The position numbers and the translations under genes are program-made. This document shows, in pieces, positions 8,579-16,673 of a stretch of 21,275 bases of DNA. The stretch is from DASTRU01 sp035761045. GTDB lineage: Bacteria > Pseudomonadota > Gammaproteobacteria > Burkholderiales > Burkholderiaceae_E. The stretch is from contig DASTRU010000140.1 of assembly GCA_035761045.1 (NCBI GenBank), positions 1 through 21,275 on the forward strand, given 5' to 3'. The notes under the pieces were generated by a model, which was given only the letters and a program-made list of their open reading frames with translations, was not told the origin of the DNA and did no database searches. Positions within the stretch are counted from its first letter, which is position 1. Each line of letters starts with the position of its first letter.

Positions 8579-8601
8579 GCGAGCGATTATAAAATCGCCC
8601 G
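8579..8601. promoter_or_regulatory. 23-bp divergent hrpA/argA promoter region with overlapping -10 boxes
   Basis: The whole gap between the hrpA ATG (8578) and argA ATG (8602) is 23 bp. It contains GCGATT-ATAA-AATCGC (8583-8598), a perfect 6-bp inverted repeat. Read on the minus strand it gives TATAAT (8591-8586), 7 nt before hrpA; read on the plus strand it gives TATAAA (8588-8593), 8 nt before argA. No good -35 hexamer is seen in either direction, and any -35 would lie inside the opposite coding region. Both transcripts would start at or just before their ATG. Assigned by consensus and spacing. Confidence 0.5.
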
Positions 8602-9957
<1,356 letters not shown>

Positions 9958-9962
9958 AATGA

Positions 9963-9989
9963 AAAAGGCGCGTTCAAAACGCGCCTTTT
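9963..9989. terminator. Bidirectional rho-independent terminator between argA and the response regulator
   Basis: AAAAGGCGCGTT (9963-9974) pairs perfectly with AACGCGCCTTTT (9978-9989) around a CAA loop, giving a 12-bp stem whose ends supply a T-run on either strand. It lies between the convergent argA stop (9957) and response-regulator stop (10017), so it should end both transcripts. Confidence 0.9.
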
Positions 9990-10016
9990 CAACCTTCGAT
10001 GCGGCCGTTGACGATG

Positions 10017-10751
10017 TTAATTACCGCGCTCGACCCATTGCGTGGCGAACCGGGTCAATTCCGCGGCTTTGCGGATTCCAAGCTTCTCGCGCAGATTCGC
10101 GCGATGCGCCTCGATCGTCTTCGCGCTGCGGCCTAACTTTTTCGCGATGTCTTGCACGCTCAAGCCTTGGCCGATCAACCGCAGGATTTCAAACTCGCGA
10201 TCGGTCAGGTTGTCGATGAAGCTGACGGAATCCCCCGTGTTGAGATACCGCTGCAACATGATGGTTTGCATCCGGTCGCTCACGTACACACCGCCCTTGA
10301 GCACCTTGCGCACCGCTTGCAGCAATTTATCCGACGCTTCTTGCTTCATCACGTAGCCCTTGGCGCCCGCGCGATACGCACGATCGGAATACAAGGACTC
10401 GTCGTGCATGCTCATCACGAGAATGGGCAAGCCCGGACGAATTTCAATCACGCGCTTGATGAGATCGATGCCGCTCATGCCTGGCATCGAGATGTCGACG
10501 ATCACCATGTCGAGATCGTCGCGTGCTTGAATCATCTCCAACGCTTCCTCGGCGTCGCCCGCTTCGGCGATGACGTCGAGATCGGGCTCGCGCGAAAGCA
10601 GTTCGGCGATGCCGTGACGCACGATCGTATGGTCATCCACGATCGCGATTTGCGCCGGACCATCGCGATCGGTCAACGGACCGGTGTGGTCCTCTTCGTG
10701 GTCTAAGTCTTGATCTTCGTCGTGCTCTTGCTCGGCGACGGGTTCACCCAT
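10017..10751 (-). CDS. NarL/FixJ-family two-component response regulator
   Basis: 244 residues. The receiver domain (about 33-150) has the acidic pair D39-D40, phospho-acceptor D86 in VDISMPG, switch S114 in VMSMH and conserved K136. A LuxR-type helix-turn-helix follows (about 180-240), with LTDREFEILRLIGQG and IAKKLGRSAKTIEAHRANL. It is a cytoplasmic DNA-binding regulator activated by phosphorylation, presumably by the kinase just upstream. Unusual is a roughly 32-residue N-terminal tail before the receiver, strongly acidic (for example EHDEDQDLDHEEDH, 9-22). The start at 10751 overlaps the kinase stop by 8 bp and has GGGGAAG within 10 nt upstream, supporting this start and therefore the tail. 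Its targets cannot be told from sequence. Confidence 0.93.
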   Translation of the reverse strand: MGEPVAEQEHDEDQDLDHEEDHTGPLTDRDGPAQIAIVDDHTIVRHGIAELLSREPDLDVIAEAGDAEEALEMIQARDDLDMVIVDISMPGMSGIDLIKRVIEIRPGLPILVMSMHDESLYSDRAYRAGAKGYVMKQEASDKLLQAVRKVLKGGVYVSDRMQTIMLQRYLNTGDSVSFIDNLTDREFEILRLIGQGLSVQDIAKKLGRSAKTIEAHRANLREKLGIRKAAELTRFATQWVERGN

Positions 10752-11448
10752 GCTCTTCCCCTAAGTCCTCGCGCGGTTCAACGAATTCATGCGCGGTGGT
10801 CTCATCGACCGTTACTGTGACTGCCACCATGGGCCTGCGTTCTTTACGCAGCGCCAATTGGGCTCCAACGAGTGTAGCGCGATACTTCATCCCGGCAAGC
10901 CCCATTCCGCCGGAAGATTCCGCATCTCGCGCGATCGGCGCGCCGTCGTTGCTCACACGCAGCACGATGACCGGTGTTTTGCGTCGCGCGACCTTTCGTT
11001 CAAGTTCAATCACGATCAACGACGGAAAACCGTGTTTGATTGCGTTGTTGACCGCTTCTTGTGCAATTCGAAATAAGTGATGCGCTACGCACGGGCTGCG
11101 CACCAACACCAACTCGTCGGCGACAAATCGGCAATCGAGGTGATAAAGATCGGTCACGTCGAGCGCCAATTGGCGCAGGGCCACCATGAGCGCGTTGTCC
11201 TCGTTACCGACGGGCCGTAGCCCATGCGCAAGACTGCGCGTCATCGAGACCGAACGATTAATAAGCTGCACGAGCTTTTCGGCCTCCACCGCTTCGGGCA
11301 CGCCTTTGTCGCCGAGTTTGCGGGCAAGTGCCTTAGCGAGAAACGCAACGCCCGTGAGGTGCTGGCCTAATCCGTCGTGAAGCTCCTGACCGATACGCGC
11401 TTGCTCGCTTTCGGCGACATCAAGAATCCTGCGCTGGCTGTCGGGCAT
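10744..11448 (-). CDS. Soluble sensor-less histidine kinase of the HisKA_3 (NarX/UhpB/DegS-like) family
   Basis: 234 residues from the chosen start. The dimerisation/phospho-acceptor box IGQELHDGLGQHLTG holds the probable phosphorylated His (H24 from this start), followed by the ATPase domain with N-box EAVNNAIKH (131-139), D168 in SNDG and glycine loop GGMGLAGM (180-187). No transmembrane helix, PAS, GAF or other input domain precedes the kinase core, so it must sense through partner proteins or through its own core. The ATG at 11448 has GAGAAG 6 nt upstream; an alternative ATG at 11484 adds 12 residues without a ribosome site. It overlaps the response regulator by 8 bp, making a cognate pair. 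It is divergent from yggX, and no clear promoter is visible in the gap between them (11449-11530). Confidence 0.88.
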   Translation of the reverse strand: MPDSQRRILDVAESEQARIGQELHDGLGQHLTGVAFLAKALARKLGDKGVPEAVEAEKLVQLINRSVSMTRSLAHGLRPVGNEDNALMVALRQLALDVTDLYHLDCRFVADELVLVRSPCVAHHLFRIAQEAVNNAIKHGFPSLIVIELERKVARRKTPVIVLRVSNDGAPIARDAESSGGMGLAGMKYRATLVGAQLALRKERRPMVAVTVTVDETTAHEFVEPREDLGEEHG

Positions 11449-11530
11449 TAGAATCTTCTCATGAGGTTCGGAACGTGATCGCATGTCGTAACGGGCCGAG
11501 AGTCTAAGCGCAAATCAGGACACCACATTT

Positions 11531-11803
11531 ATGAGCCGCACCATTCATTGCATCAAGCTAAATAAAGAGGCCGAGGGCCTCGACTTTCCGCCGTATCCGG
11601 GCGAACTCGGCAAGCGGATTTACGACAACGTAAGCAAGGAAGCATGGGCGCAATGGATCAAGCACCAGACGATGCTGGTCAACGAAAACCGTCTAAATCT
11701 TGCTGATGCGCGTGCGCGTAAATACCTTGCCCAGCAGATGGAAAAGCACTTTTTCGGCGACGGAGCCGACGTCGCTTCGGGCTTCACGCCACCTTCCGAG
11801 TAA
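11531..11803 (+). CDS. yggX: Fe(2+)-trafficking / oxidative damage protection protein YggX
   Basis: 90 residues, the usual length for YggX. The opening MSRTIHCIKLNKEAEGLDFPP, with Cys7 conserved in the family, then PGELGKRIY (23-31), WAQWIKHQTMLVNENRLNL (39-57) and the C-terminal helix ending with MEKHFFGDG are diagnostic. This small cytoplasmic protein protects iron-sulphur clusters against oxidants and is thought to move iron for repair; in enterobacteria it belongs to the SoxRS regulon. AGGA (11517-11520) lies 10 nt before the ATG. It is monocistronic, ending at a bidirectional terminator 16 nt past the stop. The two-component pair separates it from argA. Confidence 0.95.
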   Translation: MSRTIHCIKLNKEAEGLDFPPYPGELGKRIYDNVSKEAWAQWIKHQTMLVNENRLNLADARARKYLAQQMEKHFFGDGADVASGFTPPSE

Positions 11804-11818
11804 GCAGCGCTCAAACGC

Positions 11819-11846
11819 AAAAGGCCGGATTCGCGTCCGGCCTTTT
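11819..11846. terminator. Bidirectional rho-independent terminator between yggX and phoU
   Basis: AAAAGGCCGGA (11819-11829) and TCCGGCCTTTT (11836-11846) form a perfect 11-bp stem with loop TTCGCG, with T-runs readable on both strands. It sits between the convergent stops of yggX (11803) and phoU (11865) and would end the long minus-strand run that begins at or before aceE. Confidence 0.92.
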
Positions 11847-11864
11847 AACCTTATCAGCCTAGCC

Positions 11865-12575
11865 TTAGTCGTTGGCGGCTTCGGCGGCGATTCGGTCTGC
11901 GCCCATGTGTCGAACGTCACGTCCTTTGACGAGATACACGACGTATTCGCACATGTTCTTGGCGTGATCGCCGATTCGTTCCAGCGCCTTGACGACAAAC
12001 AGCAAGTCGATGCCGCGCGAAATCGTGTGCGGGTCTTCCATCATGTGCGTGATCAACAGACGCACGATGTTGCGAAACTCCGCGTCCACGCTGTCGTCAT
12101 CGCGAATCACGCGGGCGGCGGCAACCGCGTCGAGCCGCGCGTACGCGTCAAGCGCCTGGCGCAACATCGCGAGCACCGCGTTTTCCATGTGTTTGAGCTC
12201 GACACGCGGCATATGCGCGCGATTGGCTTCGGTGATCGACTTGGCCATGCGCGCGACCTTGGTCGCTTCGTCCCCGACTCGTTCGAGGTCGGTGATCATC
12301 TTGACGATCGAGTGAATGATGCGCAGGTCACCCGCCGCCGGTTGACGCTTGGCGATCATTTGCGTGCAGGCTTCGTCGATTTCCTGCTCGAGCCGATTGA
12401 CTTGCTGATCACCCTCGATCACCGCGAGGATCAGCGGCATGTCGTCGGTATCGAGCGCCTCGATCGCCTTGGAGATTTGTTGTTCGACGAGCCCACCCAT
12501 TTGCAAGACCTTGGAACGGACTTGCTCGAGCTCGTTGTCGAATTGCCGGTAGGTATGTTCGGCCATGAGAGTCAT
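11865..12575 (-). CDS. phoU: Phosphate-signalling/transport regulator PhoU
   Basis: 236 residues of all-helical PhoU, two tandem three-helix bundles. The paired metal-binding motifs DLERVGDE (about 96-103) and ALERIGDH (about 197-204) and the N-terminal QFDNELEQVRSKVLQMGGLVEQQ (11-33) are typical. PhoU links the Pst phosphate transporter to the PhoR/PhoB system and represses the Pho regulon when phosphate is plentiful; it is cytoplasmic and membrane-peripheral. No pst, phoB or phoR gene lies in the window; the gene follows rpiA after 62 bp. A second ATG at 12566 (giving MAEHTYRQFD) fits homologues slightly better than the one at 12575. A CTGTCAT string lies upstream on the coding strand. Confidence 0.95.
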   Translation of the reverse strand: MTLMAEHTYRQFDNELEQVRSKVLQMGGLVEQQISKAIEALDTDDMPLILAVIEGDQQVNRLEQEIDEACTQMIAKRQPAAGDLRIIHSIVKMITDLERVGDEATKVARMAKSITEANRAHMPRVELKHMENAVLAMLRQALDAYARLDAVAAARVIRDDDSVDAEFRNIVRLLITHMMEDPHTISRGIDLLFVVKALERIGDHAKNMCEYVVYLVKGRDVRHMGADRIAAEAAND

Positions 12576-12637
12576 CCGCCCTAAAAGACCGCAAAGTTAT
12601 TGCGAAAGTATGACAGCGTCGTGTCGTATGACCATGC

Positions 12638-13336
12638 CTAAATCGTGAAGGTTCGTACACCGTCCGATGTACCGATTAAGCAAACATCCGCACGCCGCTG
12701 CGCGAATAAGCCGTTCGTGACGACGCCCGTGATGCGATCAATCCTGGCTTCGAGCCCGACGGGGTCGGCGATCGACAATCCATGCACGTCGAGAATGAAA
12801 TTTCCGTTGTCGGTAACGTAAGGTTTGCCTTCGGCTTCACGCAATTCGACTTCGACGTGCGGATGCTCGTCGGCGAGCTTCATGAGTTGCCGCGCTACTT
12901 GGCCGCGCGCCATTGGAATGATTTCGATGGGCAAGGGAAACCGGCCGAGTTGCTCGACGCGCTTGGAGGCGTCGACGATGCATACGAAGGTGCGCGCGAC
13001 CGCCGCGACGATCTTCTCCCGCGTCAAGGCGCCGCCGCCCCCTTTGATCATGTGCAAGCCGCCGTCGATTTCGTCGGCGCCGTCGACATAGACGGGGATG
13101 TCGTGCACGGCGTTTAGATCGAGCACGTCGATGCCGTGTTTCTTTAGTCGCGCGGCGCTGCGCTCGGAACTTGCGACGGCGCCAGTGATGTCGCGACTAA
13201 ACCTCGCCAGTTCGTCGATGAAAAGATCGGCGGTCGAGCCGGTACCAATGCCCAGCACGGCCGAAGTGCCGAAATAAGGTTTTACATGCTCGATCGCCGC
13301 TTGAGCGACCGCGCGTTTAAGTTCGTCTTGATTCAT
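12638..13336 (-). CDS. rpiA: Ribose-5-phosphate isomerase A
   Basis: 232 residues, matching RpiA (E. coli 219). It interconverts ribose-5-phosphate and ribulose-5-phosphate in the pentose phosphate pathway, in the cytoplasm. Signature motifs: phosphate-binding GIGTGSTA (29-36), DGADEID (85-91) and KGGGGALTREK (98-108), which holds the catalytic Glu (E107). The ATG at 13336 is chosen because MNQDELKRAVAQAA begins the family alignment; a longer reading to 13402 would overlap the exporter gene and adds 22 unrelated residues. No Shine-Dalgarno is present; the upstream stretch is T-rich. It is 34 bp downstream of the EamA gene and probably co-transcribed. Confidence 0.95.
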   Translation of the reverse strand: MNQDELKRAVAQAAIEHVKPYFGTSAVLGIGTGSTADLFIDELARFSRDITGAVASSERSAARLKKHGIDVLDLNAVHDIPVYVDGADEIDGGLHMIKGGGGALTREKIVAAVARTFVCIVDASKRVEQLGRFPLPIEIIPMARGQVARQLMKLADEHPHVEVELREAEGKPYVTDNGNFILDVHGLSIADPVGLEARIDRITGVVTNGLFAQRRADVCLIGTSDGVRTFTI

Positions 13337-13370
13337 GAGTTCGAAAAAATAAATACGCGGACCAAGGAGT

Positions 13371-14276
13371 CTAGTCGGCCCTGCATGGACGCGCCGAAAC
13401 AAGGGCCACGCCGGCGCTTGTGATGACGATGCCGATCGCGGACATCAGCGTGGGCACGACGCCAAATATCGCCCATTCGGTGGCGACCGCGATCGCGGGC
13501 GTGAGGTACAGCAAACTCGTGACCCGCGTGGCTTCGCCGCGCCGCATGAGCACATGCAAGGCGCCAACCGCGAGGATGGACGCGCCGATTACGAGGTAGA
13601 CGATAGACACGGCCATCGTCCAACTCCAATGCACCTTCGCGCCTTCGACCACCATCGCTAAAGGGGCGAGCACGATGAGCGACACGACGAACTGCACGAA
13701 GGTCGCGGCGCGTAAATCCACGTCGGGGATATGGCGGCGTTGATAAAGCGTGCCGCTAGTAATCGCGAGCAACGAGACCGCGACAGCGGCGAGGCTTTGC
13801 ATCGTCATCGTGCGCACGTCGATTTTGTGGCCGACGACGAATACGACGCCCGCCAGGCCAACGACAAGGCCCAGCCATTGAAGCTTCGAAGGCGTTTGGT
13901 GGGACCGCCATGCGATCCACGCCGCCGTGAGCAAGGGCTGGGTGGCGAGCAACAAGGCAGTAATGCCCGCCGACAATCCTAAATACTGTGCGTAATGGCT
14001 GCCGGACAAATTCACGGCATGCATCAACAACCCGGCGACCACAACGTGCCGCCATTGCCGCGCGCCTTGCGGCCAATGTGGCCGCGTGATCGCAACCACC
14101 AAGCCCATGCACAGCACGCCAAAGGCAAACCGCAAACTTAGGAATGTGAACGGCGCGGCATATTGAAGCCCGGCTTTGGTCGCCACGAAGCCAGAGCCCC
14201 ACATCAACACGAAATACCAGGTCAGCAATGCGTTGGGAACGCGACGGTTCCCAAGCGCATTCGCGGTCGCCGACAT
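13371..14276 (-). CDS. EamA/DMT-superfamily transporter (RhaT/YdcZ-type metabolite exporter)
   Basis: 301 residues, almost entirely hydrophobic, with about ten transmembrane helices in two homologous EamA halves (roughly 16-147 and 160-295). The opening WYFVLMWGSGFVATK (20-34) followed by PFTFLSLRFAF (42-52) is characteristic of the first repeat. Members sit in the inner membrane and export amino acids, nucleotides or other small metabolites. The substrate cannot be assigned from sequence. It starts 33 bp after lpdA on the same strand with no terminator between, and lies 34 bp before rpiA, so it is probably part of the same transcription unit. The final residues (ARPCRAD) are polar and likely cytoplasmic. 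Confidence 0.9.
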   Translation of the reverse strand: MSATANALGNRRVPNALLTWYFVLMWGSGFVATKAGLQYAAPFTFLSLRFAFGVLCMGLVVAITRPHWPQGARQWRHVVVAGLLMHAVNLSGSHYAQYLGLSAGITALLLATQPLLTAAWIAWRSHQTPSKLQWLGLVVGLAGVVFVVGHKIDVRTMTMQSLAAVAVSLLAITSGTLYQRRHIPDVDLRAATFVQFVVSLIVLAPLAMVVEGAKVHWSWTMAVSIVYLVIGASILAVGALHVLMRRGEATRVTSLLYLTPAIAVATEWAIFGVVPTLMSAIGIVITSAGVALVSARPCRAD

Positions 14277-14309
14277 GAAGACGATTCGTGGGCGAGGGAA
14301 CGGCGGGGT

Positions 14310-16097
14310 TTATTTGCGCCGTGGCGGCGGTACGTCGGTGCAGGTGCCCTCGTAAATCTCGGCGGCCATGCCCACGCTTTCGCCCAACGTGGGATGCGGG
14401 TGGATGGTCTTGGCGATGTCCACCGGGTCGGCGCCCATTTCGATGGCGAGAGCGAGTTCGCTAATCAAGTCACCCGCATGCGTGCCCACGATACCGCCAC
14501 CGATGATGCGATGCGTGGTCTCGTCGAAGATGACCTTGGTGAACCCTTCGTCGCGGCCGTTGGCGATCGCGCGACCCGACGCGGCCCATGGAAACTTACC
14601 CACACCGAATTTAATGCCCTGCTTTTTGCAATCGTCTTCGGTAAGCCCGACCCACGCGACCTCGGGATCGGTATACGCCACCGATGGAATCACGCGCGCG
14701 TCGAAATAACTCTTTTGACCGGCCGCGGCTTCGGCCGCGACGTGCGCTTCGTGCACCGCCTTATGCGCGAGCATCGGCTGACCGACGATGTCGCCGATCG
14801 CATGGATATGCGGCACGTTGGTGCGCATTTGTTTATCGACTTCGATGAAGCCACGATCGGTTACCGCGACACCCGCGTTTTCCGCGCCAATCTTCTTGCC
14901 GTTCGGCGTGCGGCCGACGCTGACAAGCACGAGATCGTAGGTTTGTGGTTCGGCCGGCGCTTGCTCGCCTTCGAAGCGCACGACAATGCCTTCGGGCTTG
15001 GCTTCGACGCCAACGGTCTTCGTCTTCAACATGACCTTGTCGAAGCGCTTGGCGTTCGTTTTTTGCCAGACCGTCACGAGATCGCGGTCGGCGCCCATCA
15101 TCAACCCGTCCATCATTTCGACGACTTCGATGCGTGCGCCGAGCGTCGAATACACGGTCGCCATCTCGAGTCCGATGATGCCACCGCCAATGACCAACAT
15201 CCGTTTGGGAATCGCGCGCAATTCAAGCGCGCCGGTGGAATCCACGATGCGCGGGTCATCGGGGATGAACGGCAGCTTCACGGGTTGCGAGCCGGCCGCG
15301 ATGATGCATTTGGCGAACCGCACCACCTTTTTCTCGCCGGTGGGTGCTTGGCTATCGCCAGACGTTAGCGCGACTTCAATGTGATGCGCATCCAGAAAGC
15401 GACCGACGCCGCGCACCGTCGTGACCTTGCGTGCCTTGGCCATGCCGGCCAAACCACCCGTCAACTTGCCCACCACTTTGCTTTTGTGCGCGCGCAGTTT
15501 GTCGAGATCGATGCTCGGCTTGCCGAAACTAATGCCTAGGTCCGCGAAATGCGTGGCCTCGTCCATCACGGCCGCCACATGCAACAAGGCTTTGGATGGA
15601 ATGCAGCCCACGTTCAAGCACACGCCGCCCAAGGTCGCGTAACGCTCGATCAATACGGTGTTCATGCCGAGGTCGGCCGAACGAAAGGCCGCCGAATAAC
15701 CGCCGGGACCCGCGCCTAAAACGAGCATCTCGCATTCGAGATCGGCCTTGCCCGCGTATTGCCCGGCAACGGGCGCGGGCGTGGGTGTCGCGATCGGCGC
15801 GGGAGCGCTTTGCACGGGCGCGGGTGCGGGTGCTGGCGCCGGACTCGCGGCGCTCGCCTCGGCCACCTCGGCCATCAAAATCGTCGAGCCTTCGCTGATC
15901 TTATCGCCGAGCTTGACCTTGACGTCCTTGACCACGCCGTCGACCGACGATGGAATTTCCATCGACGCCTTGTCGGACTCAACGGTGATAAGGCTTTGTT
16001 CCTTCTTGATCGTGTCGCCCGGCTTGACGAGCACTTCGATGATCTCGACATCCTTGAAATCGCCGATGTCCGGCACTTTTACTTCGATCTGGCTCAT
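14310..16097 (-). CDS. lpdA: Dihydrolipoyl dehydrogenase (E3) with N-terminal lipoyl domain
   Basis: 595 residues, about 120 longer than ordinary E3. The extra part is a lipoyl domain (2-77, lipoylated Lys43 in ESDKASMEIP) plus an Ala/Pro linker (84-111). The flavoprotein core has FAD loop GAGPGG (128-133), redox disulphide GGVCLNVGCIPSKAL (C160, C165), NAD loop GGGIIGLE (304-311), second FAD motif AIGDI (433-437) and active-site HPTLGE (H568, E573). It reoxidises dihydrolipoamide on E2 with NAD+. E3 with its own lipoyl domain is known from Ralstonia/Cupriavidus and Neisseria pyruvate dehydrogenase operons. It begins 6 bp after the BPH-like gene, in one operon with aceE and aceF. Complete, all catalytic residues present. 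Confidence 0.96.
   Translation of the reverse strand: MSQIEVKVPDIGDFKDVEIIEVLVKPGDTIKKEQSLITVESDKASMEIPSSVDGVVKDVKVKLGDKISEGSTILMAEVAEASAASPAPAPAPAPVQSAPAPIATPTPAPVAGQYAGKADLECEMLVLGAGPGGYSAAFRSADLGMNTVLIERYATLGGVCLNVGCIPSKALLHVAAVMDEATHFADLGISFGKPSIDLDKLRAHKSKVVGKLTGGLAGMAKARKVTTVRGVGRFLDAHHIEVALTSGDSQAPTGEKKVVRFAKCIIAAGSQPVKLPFIPDDPRIVDSTGALELRAIPKRMLVIGGGIIGLEMATVYSTLGARIEVVEMMDGLMMGADRDLVTVWQKTNAKRFDKVMLKTKTVGVEAKPEGIVVRFEGEQAPAEPQTYDLVLVSVGRTPNGKKIGAENAGVAVTDRGFIEVDKQMRTNVPHIHAIGDIVGQPMLAHKAVHEAHVAAEAAAGQKSYFDARVIPSVAYTDPEVAWVGLTEDDCKKQGIKFGVGKFPWAASGRAIANGRDEGFTKVIFDETTHRIIGGGIVGTHAGDLISELALAIEMGADPVDIAKTIHPHPTLGESVGMAAEIYEGTCTDVPPPRRK
15867..16094 (-). repeat. Lipoyl-domain coding module, copy in lpdA
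   Basis: This module encodes lpdA residues 2-77. It shares VPDIGDFKDVEIIE, LVKPGD and ESDKASMEIPSS with both aceF copies, and the nucleotide sequence is also closely similar, for example around 16030-16075. Confidence 0.85.
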
Positions 16098-16103
16098 GGT
16101 CGG

Positions 16104-16673
16104 TCAGGCCTGTGCGCTAATGCTAAAGAGTTGGATGGGACCCGCGCTCGACTTATCGAACTCGATGCCCGCTTCGATACCTGCCCGCGCGATCTTCTCG
16201 GCGGACTTCAATTTGTCGTAGGACGCGTACATCGCTCCAAGCGCGAAACTGCGTCCCGACCCGATGCCCCAAAACCGTTCGAAGGCGAAGACCTCGCGAT
16301 ACGAGTACACGCCGTAAATGCCCGAAGCATTCGCGATCACGCAGGTGATCTGGCTCGACTCGTAAGGATCGTCGTCGTCTTCCTTGGGATTGAGATAAAA
16401 CTTTTCTTTAAGGATTGGGTGAATGCGTTGAAACGTGGTGAACACCTCGTCGCGCGAACCCAATCGGCATTCATCGCCCAAGCTCGTCAACGCGCGCTCG
16501 AGCACGACGAAATGCGCGGTGCTGCCCGCAAGACCTAAGTACGAATCGCCGACGCGGATGATCTTGCGATTCACCTCGTAGGTGGAGCTTAGCCGCGTCT
16601 CGCCGAACGTCACGAGCGAGTCGGCGGCAATCGCGATTTCGCGGCCTTTGCGGACGACGACGACAGTGGTCAT
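16104..16673 (-). CDS. Proteasome-like Ntn-hydrolase, BPH (beta-proteobacteria proteasome homologue) type
   Basis: 189 residues with the 20S-proteasome/HslV beta fold. After Met1 removal the N-terminus would be Thr (TTVVVV), the usual proteasomal nucleophile; D18 in IAADS and K37 in NRKII align with catalytic Asp17 and Lys33 of HslV, and GIGSGRSFALGA (136-147) matches the conserved GSG turn. Compared with HslV it has three extra residues between Asp and Lys and an acidic insert KEDDDDPYES (97-106). The length, MTTVVVV start and missing HslU neighbour favour BPH, a self-compartmentalising family described in betaproteobacteria, over HslV or Anbu. Its substrates are unknown. The ATG at 16673 overlaps the acetyltransferase stop (ATGA), and lpdA follows after 6 bp. 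A longer reading to 16757 is rejected because it would bury the N-terminal Thr. Confidence 0.82.
   Translation of the reverse strand: MTTVVVVRKGREIAIAADSLVTFGETRLSSTYEVNRKIIRVGDSYLGLAGSTAHFVVLERALTSLGDECRLGSRDEVFTTFQRIHPILKEKFYLNPKEDDDDPYESSQITCVIANASGIYGVYSYREVFAFERFWGIGSGRSFALGAMYASYDKLKSAEKIARAGIEAGIEFDKSSAGPIQLFSISAQA

Noticed and set aside
11700..12584. Plus-strand open frame overlapping yggX and antisense to phoU
   Set aside because: It would read through the yggX terminator and through phoU in reverse; composition is typical of a shadow frame.
13337..13402. N-terminal extension of RpiA
   Set aside because: It adds 22 residues unlike the family and overlaps the EamA gene end.
14163..15368. 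Plus-strand open frame of 401 codons antisense to lpdA
   Set aside because: Arg/His/Asp-rich with no recognisable domain, while the opposite strand is an unmistakable dihydrolipoyl dehydrogenase.
15760..15870. Ala/Pro-coding low-complexity stretches in lpdA and aceF as DNA repeats
   Set aside because: These are the normal flexible linkers between lipoyl and catalytic domains, not independent repeat elements.
16104..16673. Calling the Ntn-hydrolase HslV (ClpQ)
   Set aside because: No hslU beside it, a longer spacing between catalytic Asp and Lys, and an acidic insert; the short MTTVVVV start and host type fit BPH better. A profile comparison against HslV, Anbu and BPH would settle it.
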